Of a stretch of 64,000 nt of DNA, positions 10,014 to 20,483 are shown in pieces (position 1 is the first letter of the stretch; each line of letters starts with the position of its first letter). The position numbers were made by a program, and so were the translations under genes. Origin of the DNA: Paenibacillus sp. FSL R7-0204 (GTDB lineage: Bacteria > Bacillota > Bacilli > Paenibacillales > Paenibacillaceae). The notes below the pieces were generated by a model. That model did no database searches and was not told the DNA's origin. It saw only the letters and a program-made list of their open reading frames with translations. The stretch lies in contig NZ_JBBOCA010000001.1 in assembly GCF_038002225.1 (NCBI RefSeq), positions 6,634,001 to 6,698,000 on the forward strand, given 5' to 3'.

Positions 10014-11651
10014 TTAGAAAATAGTTTCTATGTATTTTGAGCTAAGACCAAGGGCTTGTAGCTCTTGTTTCATTTGATGTGTGAGTTCCATTTTTTTGTT
10101 AGGGACATATACAGCTACACCGCCCCGATGGTTATAGCCTGCTGAATTTCTTACTTCGAATGCAAGTGCTTGGGCGGCAGCTGTGATTTCTGATGATTGG
10201 CCCATGATCTCTATAAGATCATATTGATCAAATATCCCATCGTTTTTGCCTAACAGCTCTGAGTGGTTTGCAAGGTCTGTTAGTGAGCGATCAAATTTCG
10301 CCTTTTCTATGGCCTTAACCAAGGAATCTGCCTGAGAAAGCTTCATCATTGACATGGTTGTTTGCATCTTAGCTTCAATCCCCGAATGAAGGGTAAAGGA
10401 ATCTAATATTAACCGCCCTATTCTTTCAGTGCTGATGTGCGGGTTTCGCTCTATCGCACCTATCCATGTGGTATAGTACAAGCCTGCTGCGGGGGTTGAA
10501 TCTTCAGAAGCTATGAGATATTTGCCCTGATCTCTAAGAGCATAGGCAGTTTCAACGGTGCCCATAAGACATGCATCAAAGACGATTAAGTCGAAATACA
10601 TATCTGATGAATCGATTGCTTTGGAAAGCTCCGAGACCTTCATCGTTTTTCGTTCGTTTAGCTCGTCTGCACCAAATCCGCCCATTGTTCCGTACCCATG
10701 GTCCCATAGAATCAGGATATAACGCTCACTTGGTGCAACGGCTTTGCCCCATACAAGAAAATCCCTTAGTGTTTTAGGGTCTGATGCGGCGGTTTGGATG
10801 TGGCTTTCGTGCTTTTTAAGTTGTCCATGGCTAACTTCAAAGCGTTCGGATGCTCCATCGACCATATATTTGTTGTGATATTTCAGCGTTCCGCCTGTTT
10901 GCATCAGGATTTTGGTATTTATATTTGGCTGACCTTGCAAAATTTCTTCCAAGTCATCGGTTAGCCGGCCTTGCTGAGATTCAAGGTCAGAACCCACTGC
11001 ATAGATTAAAATCGTCGCTCCATTCATATTTTCATCCTGCTCCCAAAGTGCCCTTGCCTCGTTTAAAGCTTGCGTGGTGAAGACATCTGTTGCACTAAGG
11101 GTTTGACCTAGCGTGGCAAGTTGGTTTTTGGGTCTTGTGTTTAGAACATAACTGCTTATTTTCGCAAGAGTTCCCCGATTGAATTCGCGTTCTTTGGTAA
11201 GGTCTATTCCTAGAACTATGGAGGCGAAAGAAACCGCGGTTCCATAGGTGAAGTCGCCCTTGGTTTCTGAATATCCCAACACCCTTAATACCATTGAACA
11301 ATATTGGTTAAGAGAGATGGGCCGGTTACCGCCAAAACGAAACTCATCAATTCCATTAACTACACCCTTGGTATAGGCATACGACACGTAGCGGCTTTCC
11401 CACCCTATATCAGTAAATGGACTTTTGTAGGTGCTTTTCAGGACCTCTTTCTCCTTCCCCCACAGCCGCAGCATCATTACAAGGGATTCTGCCCGGGTAG
11501 GCACCCTCGACAGCTCATATCCATTCTCCGTTCCACTGAACAATCCCAAGTGGTTAAGCGCTTCTGCATAGCTGGAGTTTTGTGCTGCTGCTGATGGAGT
11601 TGTTGCAAAAAGAAAGACTAAAAAAATGATAAAACCTCGGATTTTTCCCAT
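10014..11651 (-). CDS. S-layer-anchored clostripain-family (C11) cysteine peptidase
   Basis: This is a secreted protease of the clostripain-related C11 family. The start is taken as ATG 11651 (MGKIRGFII), preceded by an AAAGG site; a TTG six codons upstream is also open. Residues 1-23 are a signal peptide ending SAAA. Residues ~27-165 contain S-layer homology (SLH) type segments (FTDIGWESRYVSYAY, then KGVVNGIDEFRFGGN and ISLNQYCSMVLRVLGY) that would bind cell-wall polymer. The C11 domain follows. It has the catalytic His in LWDHGYG (codon at 10698-10700) and the catalytic Cys in FDACLMG (codon at 10569-10571), both in the expected family context. It is the first gene of the operon with the two giant secreted proteins, with only 14 nt to the next start. 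It could process those proteins or be displayed with them; the substrate is unknown. Confidence 0.85.
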   Translation of the reverse strand: MGKIRGFIIFLVFLFATTPSAAAQNSSYAEALNHLGLFSGTENGYELSRVPTRAESLVMMLRLWGKEKEVLKSTYKSPFTDIGWESRYVSYAYTKGVVNGIDEFRFGGNRPISLNQYCSMVLRVLGYSETKGDFTYGTAVSFASIVLGIDLTKEREFNRGTLAKISSYVLNTRPKNQLATLGQTLSATDVFTTQALNEARALWEQDENMNGATILIYAVGSDLESQQGRLTDDLEEILQGQPNINTKILMQTGGTLKYHNKYMVDGASERFEVSHGQLKKHESHIQTAASDPKTLRDFLVWGKAVAPSERYILILWDHGYGTMGGFGADELNERKTMKVSELSKAIDSSDMYFDLIVFDACLMGTVETAYALRDQGKYLIASEDSTPAAGLYYTTWIGAIERNPHISTERIGRLILDSFTLHSGIEAKMQTTMSMMKLSQADSLVKAIEKAKFDRSLTDLANHSELLGKNDGIFDQYDLIEIMGQSSEITAAAQALAFEVRNSAGYNHRGGVAVYVPNKKMELTHQMKQELQALGLSSKYIETIF

Positions 11652-11897
11652 CAAGTTCCGGCCTTTCAATTTGAAATCCTATCAAGCTATTACTCTATCA
11701 TGGCGGATTAACCCCTGTGTGAAAGTTAAAGAAATCTTTAAGTTCGCGCTTGCCGCTCGACTTTGGCAGACACCACAAATGTGTCCGTCGCTCACACCAT
11801 TGTGCATCAAACGAAAAATAATGATACTATGTATGATGGGTAGAAGACTTTGCTATAGTTATATCGTTTTTTATATGTTGCAACAGGAGAAGATAAT

Positions 11898-12875
11898 ATG
11901 AGTAACGAACCAAACTTTTGGCTGGATTTACCGAAACCGTTTTTTATATTAGCTCCAATGGAAGACGTCACAGATATTGTATTTCGTCACGTCATTAGTG
12001 AAGCTGCAAAACCTGACGTATTTTTCACAGAATTCACAAGTGCAGAAAATTATTGTCACCCTGTTGGAAAAGAAAATGTAGGTGGCCGGTTAATGTTCAC
12101 AGCGGATGAGCAACCGATTGTCGCTCATATTTGGGGCAATAAACCTGCACTTTTTGAACAGATGAGTATTGATATGAAAAAACTTGGTTTTCGTGGTATC
12201 GATATTAACATGGGATGCCCAGCACAAAACGCCGCAGCCAGTGGAAAAGGGGCTGGATTAATACGCCATCCTGAAGTTGCAGCAGAAATTATTCAAGCAG
12301 CAAAAGCAGGTGGATTGCCGGTTAGTGTTAAAACAAGATTAGGTTACTCTAAAATTGATGAGTGGCGCGATTGGTTAGGACATATATTGAAACAAGATAT
12401 TGCGAATCTTTCCATTCACCTTCGTACCAAAAAAGAGAAGAGTAAAGTAGCTGCACACTGGGAACTAATTCCTGAAATAAAAAAATTGCGCGATGAAATT
12501 GCCCCAAATACGTTGTTAACCATTAATGGAGATATTCCGGACCGCGCAACAGGATTACAATTAGTAGAACAATACGGCGTTGATGGTGTCATGATTGGCC
12601 GTGGCATTTTCACTAATCCATTTGCTTTTGAAAAAGAACCTAAAGAACATAGCGCGAAGGATTTTCTCAATTTACTTCTTTTACAGTTGGAGCTTCACGA
12701 TAAATATTCAACAGAAACCCTGCCACGTTCATTTAGACCCCTTCTTCGCTATTTCAAAATCTATGTTCGTGGATTTAGAGGCGCAGGCGAATTAAAAGAC
12801 CAATTAATGGAAACCACCTCAACAGACGAAGTGCGTCGTTTAGTAAAACCTCTTTTAGATCAAGAATTAGATTGA
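11898..12875 (+). CDS. tRNA-dihydrouridine synthase family protein
   Basis: This is an FMN-dependent enzyme that reduces uridine to dihydrouridine in tRNA D-loops. The 325-residue protein has the family's opening ([14 protein letters not shown]), the active-site Cys motif (DINMGCPAQ), the Lys/Arg motif VKTRLGY, the SIHLRTK segment and the phosphate-binding TINGDI...[12 protein letters not shown] end of the barrel. Length fits the family. It starts at an ATG behind CAGGAGA. The gene is strikingly AT-rich and uses A/T-ending codons compared with the groEL-tat region beside it, so recent acquisition is plausible. It stands alone between the divergent protease operon and convergent groEL. Which uridine position it modifies cannot be told from sequence, and it may be a second Dus besides a housekeeping copy elsewhere. 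Confidence 0.88.
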   Translation: MSNEPNFWLDLPKPFFILAPMEDVTDIVFRHVISEAAKPDVFFTEFTSAENYCHPVGKENVGGRLMFTADEQPIVAHIWGNKPALFEQMSIDMKKLGFRGIDINMGCPAQNAAASGKGAGLIRHPEVAAEIIQAAKAGGLPVSVKTRLGYSKIDEWRDWLGHILKQDIANLSIHLRTKKEKSKVAAHWELIPEIKKLRDEIAPNTLLTINGDIPDRATGLQLVEQYGVDGVMIGRGIFTNPFAFEKEPKEHSAKDFLNLLLLQLELHDKYSTETLPRSFRPLLRYFKIYVRGFRGAGELKDQLMETTSTDEVRRLVKPLLDQELD

Positions 12876-12902
12876 AGAATATTAAAGATTTGAGCTGCGA
12901 AA

Positions 12903-12951
12903 AAGAGACTTCCCACAAGTTCAATGAACTCATAGGAAGCCTCTTATTTTT
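12903..12951. terminator. bidirectional terminator between dus gene and groEL
   Basis: The hairpin pairs AAGAG-A-CTTCC (12903-12913) with GGAAG-C-CTCTT (12935-12945), with an inner AGTTC/GAACT stem. A T-run follows on the plus strand and an A-run precedes it, so it can end both converging transcripts. A second hairpin, AAACCCTT/AAGGGTTT at 12986-13008, lies nearer the groEL stop. Confidence 0.8.
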
Positions 12952-13018
12952 GCATCATGTGGTCAAACGGTGTTTCCTTCTCAGGAAACCCTTGATGCAT
13001 AAGGGTTTGTCACCCTTA

Positions 13019-14668
<1,650 letters not shown>

Positions 14669-14721
14669 CTAATGTAATTTGTGAATGTATTCTGAATCTG
14701 AGTTATGAGAGACGTTTAAGA

Positions 14722-15003
14722 CTAGTCAAGAATAGCGTGAATGTCGCTTTCTTTCATAATCAGATATTCTTTGCCTTCGTATTTGATTTCAGTTCCGGCA
14801 TATTTCGAGAAAAGCACACGGTCGCCTTCTTTCACTTCCAGCGCTACACGGACTCCGTCTTTCAAAGCTCCGCTGCCTACAGCGATAATAGTACCTTCTT
14901 GCGGCTTCTCTTTGGAAGAGTCCGGAAGCACGATCCCGAAAGAAGTGGTTTCCTGTTGCTCGCTTGGTTCTACCAATACGCGTTCACCTAGTGGTTTAAT
15001 CAT
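14722..15003 (-). CDS. groES: 10-kDa co-chaperonin GroES
   Basis: GroES is the seven-membered lid of the GroEL cage. The 93 residues have the family start [12 protein letters not shown], a mobile-loop segment ([19 protein letters not shown]) and the conserved [20 protein letters not shown] end. A strong AAAGGAGG site lies before the ATG. It is first gene of the groES-groEL operon, with a 5' leader of about 150 nt that begins with the CIRCE element. Confidence 0.98.
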   Translation of the reverse strand: MIKPLGERVLVEPSEQQETTSFGIVLPDSSKEKPQEGTIIAVGSGALKDGVRVALEVKEGDRVLFSKYAGTEIKYEGKEYLIMKESDIHAILD

Positions 15004-15127
15004 GTAAAAATAGCCTCCTTTGAAATTATGTGATTTGCCTTAAAAACATAGATTGAGCTGCGGGGACCTGCGCCGTCAGCATCCCTTATGGAAAGCTGCT
15101 CCGGCCAATCCCGGTTTTTCAGCAGCG

Positions 15128-15154
15128 TTAGCACTCAACCCTCTGTAGTGCTAA
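15128..15154. promoter_or_regulatory. CIRCE operator of groESL (HrcA site)
   Basis: The inverted repeat TTAGCACTC - N9 - TAGTGCTAA matches the CIRCE consensus TTAGCACTC-N9-GAGTGCTAA with one change. It lies just downstream of the groES -10 box. This is the known position for HrcA repression of class I heat-shock genes. Confidence 0.96.
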
Positions 15155-15165
15155 CAACAATTTTT

Positions 15166-15194
15166 ATGATACTCAACTTGAAGACGGATTTCAA
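15166..15194 (-). promoter_or_regulatory. groESL SigA-type promoter
   Basis: On the minus strand, TTGAAA (15189-15194), a 17-nt spacer and TATCAT (15166-15171). The expected start site falls next to the CIRCE element that begins at 15154. Confidence 0.8.
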
Positions 15195-15283
15195 GTCCTT
15201 TTACACAAAATCGTATTTGTTTTTGCCAAAATTATGGTTTCAGCGCTTGTCCGACACATACTCTCCTACATTCTATCCAGCAA

Positions 15284-15300
15284 GGGGCATATTATGCCCC
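15284..15300 (-). terminator. hairpin after tatC
   Basis: A short palindrome GGGGCAT/ATGCCCC lies just past the tatC stop. It has no clear T-run, so termination here is uncertain; it could be a weak terminator or an RNA-stabilising hairpin. Confidence 0.35.
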
Positions 15301-15308
15301 CCTTCTCA

Positions 15309-16073
15309 CTAATCTGCCTTCACATACCGCGACTCCCGCTTAGCGTCCTCAGCCAATTGCCTGCGGTAGACGAATGCGGACAGAAACACACTGAATTCAT
15401 ACAGCACCAGCAGCGGAACCGTCACCAGAAAGTCCGAGATGAAATCAGGCGGCGTAATGACCACGGCTATGAACACAAGCGCGAAATAGGCATAACGGCG
15501 CATCTTGCGCAGGCGCAGCGGATTCAGCACCCTGAGCTTAGTCAGGAACATGACAATCAGCGGCAGCTCGAAGAGCAGGGCCAGCGGAATCACCAGACTG
15601 AACAAGAAATTGAAATATTCGGCGATGCCGTAGGTCTCTTCAAGCCCCATATTCCGCGTAATCGTAATCGTGAAGGATAAGGCCATAGGGAACACTATGT
15701 AATAGGCAAAAGCAATCCCGGCAATAAACAACACAAACACATAAGGCACATAACGAAGGGCAGCGCTCCGCTCCACGGGCCGCAGGCCGGGGCTGATGAA
15801 CGCCCATAGCTGGTAGACGATAAACGGCACGGAGAAGACCAGCGAGACCGCCATAGCGATCTTCATATACATCCCGATTCCGTCCCAGAAGGAGAACGCA
15901 TGCAGGACGAAGCCCTGCGCAGCATCGGCGCTGATCAGGTACAGATAGATTGGCTTGGCGACGAATAAGCCGAGCACAAGTCCTGCTACGAACACGATCA
16001 GCACGTAGATAAGACGTCTGCGCAGCTCCGTCAGATGATCGACGAGGGACATTTCTTCCGCTTCCAGAGACAT
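15309..16073 (-). CDS. tatC: twin-arginine translocase subunit TatC
   Basis: TatC is the multi-spanning membrane subunit that recognises twin-arginine signal peptides and, with TatA, exports folded proteins. Seen: the N-terminal MSLVDHLTELRRRL motif, six hydrophobic segments, the FxxP turn (SVPFIVYQLWAFISPGLRPVE) and the YAYFALVFIAVVITPPD region. The start is uncertain. ATG 16073 (MSLEAEE) follows a GGTGGTG site and gives 254 residues. ATG 16097 (MSIRVVSV) is also open but lies directly after the T-run of a terminator and has a poor ribosome site. It follows tatA, in the order known from the B. subtilis tatAY-tatCY pair. Confidence 0.95.
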   Translation of the reverse strand: MSLEAEEMSLVDHLTELRRRLIYVLIVFVAGLVLGLFVAKPIYLYLISADAAQGFVLHAFSFWDGIGMYMKIAMAVSLVFSVPFIVYQLWAFISPGLRPVERSAALRYVPYVFVLFIAGIAFAYYIVFPMALSFTITITRNMGLEETYGIAEYFNFLFSLVIPLALLFELPLIVMFLTKLRVLNPLRLRKMRRYAYFALVFIAVVITPPDFISDFLVTVPLLVLYEFSVFLSAFVYRRQLAEDAKRESRYVKAD

Positions 16074-16109
16074 GACTGACACCACCCGGATTGACATTTT
16101 TTCATCTTC

Positions 16110-16159
16110 AAAAAAAGGGCGCCGCCCCGGTCTAAAAGCAGACCTGGGAAAGACGCCCC
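16110..16159 (-). terminator. terminator-like hairpin between tatA and tatC
   Basis: On the minus strand a layered stem (GGGCG/CGCCC, CCC/GGG, GGTCT/AGACC with loop GCTTTT) is followed by seven T (16116 down to 16110). It would end part of the tatA transcripts before tatC. TatA is needed in large excess over TatC, so partial termination here makes sense. Confidence 0.75.
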
Positions 16160-16177
16160 TGCGTGGGAACCTTAAAA

Positions 16178-16420
16178 TTATTCCGGCAGACGGCGGTCCT
16201 GCGGAAGTTCTGCTGCTGCCGTCTGCGCAGCCGCAGGAGCAACAGTGTCGCTCCGCTTGGCCGCTTCCGGCTCGTTCACAATCTCCCGTGCACCGTCCTT
16301 GAATTCACGGAAGGTACGCCCGACTGCCCGCCCCAGCTCAGGAAGCTTATTGGGACCGAAGAGCAGCAATGCCAAGATAACCAACAAGATAATTCCGGGT
16401 GTGCCAATACCACCTAACAT
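16178..16420 (-). CDS. tatA: twin-arginine translocase subunit TatA
   Basis: TatA is the pore-forming small subunit of the Tat exporter. The 80 residues show one N-terminal membrane helix (GTPGIILLVILALLLF), the conserved FGPNKLPELGRAVGRTFREFK hinge and amphipathic helix (FGPNKLPELG at the membrane surface), and a polar, Ala/Gln-rich tail. The start ATG 16420 follows GGGAGG. It is upstream of tatC with a terminator-like hairpin in between. Confidence 0.96.
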   Translation of the reverse strand: MLGGIGTPGIILLVILALLLFGPNKLPELGRAVGRTFREFKDGAREIVNEPEAAKRSDTVAPAAAQTAAAELPQDRRLPE

Positions 16421-16551
16421 ACCGGTTTCCTCCCATCCTTCTGTCCGTTCATGACAATAGTTAACGATAAAATAATAATACCATAACTTATATCACACAT
16501 CCATTGTGTATCCTGAACGATTTAGACAAAAGTGAATAGAGCAGAGTCCGA

Positions 16552-17037
16552 TTACTGTCGGTATTGTCCCGTAACCATTAACAGAGCTTCCGGAAGCTGA
16601 TCCATAATCGCCGCCAGATTCTCATGTACCCCCTTCGGGGTACCGGGCAGATTAACAATCAGAGTTCTTCCGCGAATGCCGCAGATTCCCCGGAACAGCA
16701 TAGCTGCGCGGTTCTTCTGCATCACCGTACTGCGCATCGCCTCGGAGAGTCCGGGCACTTCGCGTTCAATGACCCGCCGCGTCGCCTCCGGCGTAACATC
16801 GCGGATGGCCAGATCGGTTCCGCCGGTTGTCAGCACCAGATCCGCCTGGAAATAATCCGTAAGCTCAATCAGTGCAGCAATAATCTCATCCTGCTCATCA
16901 GGCACGATCCGGTATTCAATGATCTCGCCGCCCAGCTCCTCCTCCACCAGCTCCCGAATCACCTGGGCGCTCGTGTCTTCCCGTTCGCCCCTGGCCCCTT
17001 TATCGCTGGCCGTCAGGATTGCTGTTTTCCACGCCAT
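16552..17037 (-). CDS. mog: molybdenum cofactor biosynthesis protein MogA/MoaB family
   Basis: This family adenylylates molybdopterin before metal insertion. The 161-residue protein has the fold's signature motifs: ILTASDKGARGEREDTS near the N-terminus, LVLTTGGTDLAIRDVTPEA (the GGTG-like loop and the Asp-Val-Thr-Pro-Glu-Ala motif), and LIVNLPGTPKGVHENL near the end. A GGAGG site precedes the ATG. It lies 91 nt downstream of moaC, probably in one unit with fthC-moaC. MogA and MoaB cannot be separated from sequence alone. Confidence 0.9.
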   Translation of the reverse strand: MAWKTAILTASDKGARGEREDTSAQVIRELVEEELGGEIIEYRIVPDEQDEIIAALIELTDYFQADLVLTTGGTDLAIRDVTPEATRRVIEREVPGLSEAMRSTVMQKNRAAMLFRGICGIRGRTLIVNLPGTPKGVHENLAAIMDQLPEALLMVTGQYRQ

Positions 17038-17128
17038 AGGTTGTACCTCCCTCTCTATGTACTATGTATATCCGGCTGCTGAAGCAGCTGCCGCTGCGCC
17101 TTCGGCTGTATCATTCCCTGCTGCTGCT

Positions 17129-17605
17129 CTATTCTGCTTCCAGCGCGTAATCCCCATTCTTGCCGCCGCTCTTGGACACCAGCATCGTAGGTCCGATAAT
17201 CATGTCCTTCTGCAGCGCCTTGCACATATCATATACGGTCAGCGCCGCTGCCGATACGGCAGTGAGCGCCTCCATCTCCACCCCGGTCTTACCGGTAGTG
17301 CTGACGGTTGCTTCTATATATAGTTCATCTTTGTTGTTATCCATGAAGCGGATATCCACTCCGGTAAGCGGCAGCGGGTGGCACATGGGAATCCAGCTTG
17401 CGGTCTGCTTCGCCGCCATGATTCCTGCAACCTGAGCTACCGCTAGCACATCGCCCTTGCGGACCGTTCCCGCCTTAATGGCGCTCAGCGTCTCCGGGGC
17501 CATATGCACCTGGCTTCTGGCTGCCGCTGTCCGCCTGGTAACTTCCTTGTCGCTCACATCCACCATGCGGGCTCTGCCCTGCTCGTTGAAATGAGTTAAT
17601 TCCAT
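17129..17605 (-). CDS. moaC: cyclic pyranopterin monophosphate synthase MoaC
   Basis: MoaC converts the MoaA product to cyclic pyranopterin monophosphate in molybdenum-cofactor synthesis. The start is placed at ATG 17605 ([10 protein letters not shown]), 8 nt after AAGGAG, giving 158 residues, the normal size; an upstream in-frame start would add MPEGEGY. Seen: [20 protein letters not shown], the [20 protein letters not shown] loop (with the conserved Met-Cys-His-Pro-Leu), [22 protein letters not shown] and a SKSGGKNG C-terminus. Its start overlaps the end of the 5-formyl-THF cyclo-ligase gene by 10 nt, so the two are coupled. Confidence 0.97.
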   Translation of the reverse strand: MELTHFNEQGRARMVDVSDKEVTRRTAAARSQVHMAPETLSAIKAGTVRKGDVLAVAQVAGIMAAKQTASWIPMCHPLPLTGVDIRFMDNNKDELYIEATVSTTGKTGVEMEALTAVSAAALTVYDMCKALQKDMIIGPTMLVSKSGGKNGDYALEAE

Positions 17606-18258
17606 GTAGCCCTCTCCTTCCGGCAATCCCAGATGCCGTTCTCCGTAATCAGCAGATCCATTAAGGCATCATGCTCCTCAAGCGGTACTTCCGGTACCAG
17701 CTGGAAGCCGTAGGCCAGACCAATCCACATAGGCTTGGCAGCCGTACCGGGGACTCCTGCCTCCAATGCGGTGTGCAGGCGGTCATAATATCCTCGTCCG
17801 TAGCCGAGGCGTCCGCCCCGCCGGTCAAAGGCCAGTCCGGGCACGAAGATAACCTCCGGCCAGCTGGTTCCCCGTCCTGCTTGCGCGAGGGGTCCGGCAA
17901 GAGCAGCACTCCCGGCCGGCGGCTCCATGATCCCGTAGGTTCCAGGGACAAGCTCATCCCAGGAGCTTACCTGGTGAAGGCTTAAGTCCCCGCTCTCCCG
18001 GTTGACGCGGGGAAGCAGTACCTCATGCCCTTCCGCCCACGCAGCCGTAAGAAGCGGACGGCAGTCCAGCTCGGAGCGCATCGGGGCATAAGCAAGCAGT
18101 GAAGCTGCGCCTTTCTGCGAGAACCAGTTCCAGGCATGAGCGCATACCCGGGCGGATAACAGCTCCCGCTGCTCCATGGGCAAGGCATCGCGGAGTGCGG
18201 TATTCGCGGCGCGAAGCTCACGCTTCCGCCCGGCAAGCTGCATGCTGCTGTCCTGCAT
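17596..18258 (-). CDS. fthC: 5-formyltetrahydrofolate cyclo-ligase
   Basis: This enzyme uses ATP to convert 5-formyl-THF to 5,10-methenyl-THF. The 220-residue protein shows the N-terminal basic helix ([17 protein letters not shown]), [17 protein letters not shown], and the signature near residue 150: [28 protein letters not shown] segment ([17 protein letters not shown]). A strong AAGGAGGAGG site lies before ATG 18258. It is the first gene of the unit fthC-moaC-mog and diverges from the ABC-F gene. Confidence 0.93.
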   Translation of the reverse strand: MQDSSMQLAGRKRELRAANTALRDALPMEQRELLSARVCAHAWNWFSQKGAASLLAYAPMRSELDCRPLLTAAWAEGHEVLLPRVNRESGDLSLHQVSSWDELVPGTYGIMEPPAGSAALAGPLAQAGRGTSWPEVIFVPGLAFDRRGGRLGYGRGYYDRLHTALEAGVPGTAAKPMWIGLAYGFQLVPEVPLEEHDALMDLLITENGIWDCRKERATWN

Positions 18259-18346
18259 AGGCAGCCTCCTCCTTCACTTGTTCCTAGCTTATCATAGTTT
18301 GTAAGCTCAGTTTACCACTCTTCTCACCGGTTCGCCAAGGTTGATT

Positions 18347-18368
18347 CATTCTCCTTGTTAGGAGAATG
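18347..18368. promoter_or_regulatory. palindrome between fthC and ABC-F gene
   Basis: Perfect 8-bp arms CATTCTCC/GGAGAATG with a 6-nt loop sit in the 216-nt divergent promoter region. There is no T-run directly after it, so an operator or a leader hairpin is as likely as a terminator. Confidence 0.35.
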
Positions 18369-18474
18369 GACCTCGCACGCCTAGCCTTTTTCATGTAAAC
18401 TGGAGAATAAGATTGGACAATCGCCTGGGCGCAAGCCGCCGAGGCCAATTTGCAAGGGCGGAGGTTTCATCAGA

Positions 18475-20430
18475 ATGCTTCTTCAAGCGACAGGAATAAC
18501 GAAATCATATGGTATACAAAGCGTGCTGGACGGCATTAATCTCATGGTGAACGAGAGGGAGAGAGTCGGGCTGGTTGGCGTCAACGGAGCAGGCAAATCG
18601 ACCTTTCTGCAGATTCTCGCAGGTGAGATGTCTTATGACAGCGGACAAATTCATAAGTCTAAAGAGACTACGATTGGCTATCTGGCCCAGAACAGCGGCC
18701 TGCAGTCGGATAACACCATACAGGAAGAGATGCTCGCGGTATTTGCGCCGCTGCTGGAGGCGGAAGCCGAACTGCGGCAGCTTGAGACGGATATTGCCGA
18801 TCCCGCACTTGCCGAAGATCCGAAGCGTTACGAGGATCTGCTGGAGCGTTACGCCAGACGTTCTGACTGGTTTAAGGATCACGGCGGCTATGAGATCAAT
18901 ACGCGTATCCGCAGCGTGCTGCACGGGATGGGCTTCGGAGAGTTCGCACCGGATACTCCAATCTCCACCTTAAGCGGAGGCCAGAAGACGCGTCTGGCAC
19001 TGGCCCGCATCCTGCTTCAAGCGCCCGATCTGCTCATGCTCGATGAGCCGACTAACCATCTGGACATCGAGACGCTCACCTGGCTGGAGGATTATCTGCG
19101 CGGCTATGCCGGAGGCATCCTGGTCGTATCCCATGACCGGTATTTCCTCGACCGCCTGGTGACGACCATTGTAGAGATCGAGCGGCACCAATCGCGCAGA
19201 TACACAGGCAACTACAGCCGTTATATGGAGCTGAAGGCTGCGGAATATGAGATCCGTATGAAGCAGTATGAGAAGCAGCAGGACGAAATTTCGCGGATGG
19301 AGGATTTCGTGCAGCGCAACATTGTCCGGGCCTCCACCACCAAGCGGGCACAGAGCCGCCGCAAGGCGCTCGACAAGATGGAGCGTATCGACAAGCCGCT
19401 GGGCGACCTGAAGAAGGCCAGCTTCTCCTTCGAGCCTGATTTCATGTCCGGTAAGGAGGTGCTCCAGGTCCGGGAGGTCGCTGTGTCCTTCACTCCGGAG
19501 GCTGCACCGCTCTTCCGCAACGCCTCCTTCGAGCTGCGGCGCGGCGAGACAGCGGCACTGATCGGGCCTAACGGGATCGGGAAGTCCACACTGCTGCAAT
19601 GTATGACCGGCACCCGCGAGCCTTCCCGCGGAACCGTGAACTGGGGAACCAAGGTGAAGATCGCCTACTATGATCAGGAGCAGACCCGGCTGAATCCGCG
19701 CAATACTGTGCTGGAGGAGCTGTGGAGCGAATATCCGATGCTCGAGGAGGCCAGAATCCGCACGATTCTCGGCAACTTCCTGTTCAGCGGAGAGGATGTA
19801 CTTAAGAAGGTAGCTGCGCTGAGCGGCGGTGAGAAGGCCCGTGTGGCCCTGTCCAAGCTGATGCTGCGAGGAGCCAATATGCTAATTCTCGATGAGCCTA
19901 CCAACCATCTGGATCTCGTGAGCCGCGAGGTGCTTGAATCGGCCCTGATCGATTTTGAAGGCACGTTGCTGTTCATTTCCCATGACCGTTATTTCCTCAA
20001 CAAGATGGCTGAACGGGTCCTTGAGCTGCACCCGGACGGAATTGATCAGTATCTGGGCAATTATGACGACTATATTGAGAAAAAGCTTGAGCTCAAAGCG
20101 ATTGCCGAAGAGGAAGCCGAGCTGACCGCCGCCAAGTCCTCCCGCAGTGCCGACAACGAAGCGATAGCGGCGGAAAAAGGCAGTTCCCTCTCCTATGAGG
20201 CGGAGAAGCAGGCCAAACGCGAGGAGCGGAACCGCCAGCGCCGCATCTCTGAACTGGAAGAGAATATCGCGAAGCTGGAGGAAGCCATCTCAGGAATCGA
20301 GCATGAAATGACTAAACCTGAGGTGTATCAGGATTATATGGCGCTTCAGGAGCATGAAAGTGATCTGAAGGACAAAAAACGCGAGCTGGGAGATTTTTTT
20401 AGCGAATGGGAGAAACTGGCTGAGGAATAA
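18475..20430 (+). CDS. ydiF: ABC-F family ATPase (YdiF-like translation factor)
   Basis: ABC-F proteins are soluble twin ATPases that bind the ribosomal E site. The 651 residues contain ABC domain 1 (Walker A GVNGAGKST, signature LSGGQKTRLALARILL, Walker B LLMLDEPTNHLD), the inter-domain linker rich in Lys/Arg (residues ~240-310), and ABC domain 2 (GPNGIGKST, LSGGEKARVALSKLML, LILDEPTNHLD). A C-terminal charged coiled coil follows (from ~residue 560, EEEAELTAAKSS to the end). There are no membrane segments. Size and position near tsaD, moaC and tat genes match B. subtilis YdiF. A GGAGG site lies 10 nt before the ATG. Whether it affects antibiotic tolerance cannot be read from sequence. Confidence 0.93.
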   Translation: MLLQATGITKSYGIQSVLDGINLMVNERERVGLVGVNGAGKSTFLQILAGEMSYDSGQIHKSKETTIGYLAQNSGLQSDNTIQEEMLAVFAPLLEAEAELRQLETDIADPALAEDPKRYEDLLERYARRSDWFKDHGGYEINTRIRSVLHGMGFGEFAPDTPISTLSGGQKTRLALARILLQAPDLLMLDEPTNHLDIETLTWLEDYLRGYAGGILVVSHDRYFLDRLVTTIVEIERHQSRRYTGNYSRYMELKAAEYEIRMKQYEKQQDEISRMEDFVQRNIVRASTTKRAQSRRKALDKMERIDKPLGDLKKASFSFEPDFMSGKEVLQVREVAVSFTPEAAPLFRNASFELRRGETAALIGPNGIGKSTLLQCMTGTREPSRGTVNWGTKVKIAYYDQEQTRLNPRNTVLEELWSEYPMLEEARIRTILGNFLFSGEDVLKKVAALSGGEKARVALSKLMLRGANMLILDEPTNHLDLVSREVLESALIDFEGTLLFISHDRYFLNKMAERVLELHPDGIDQYLGNYDDYIEKKLELKAIAEEEAELTAAKSSRSADNEAIAAEKGSSLSYEAEKQAKREERNRQRRISELEENIAKLEEAISGIEHEMTKPEVYQDYMALQEHESDLKDKKRELGDFFSEWEKLAEE

Positions 20431-20483
20431 TGTAAACGCGGTTCAAAAAAAATTTAAACAGTTTCCAATTTGTTCAAATATGG

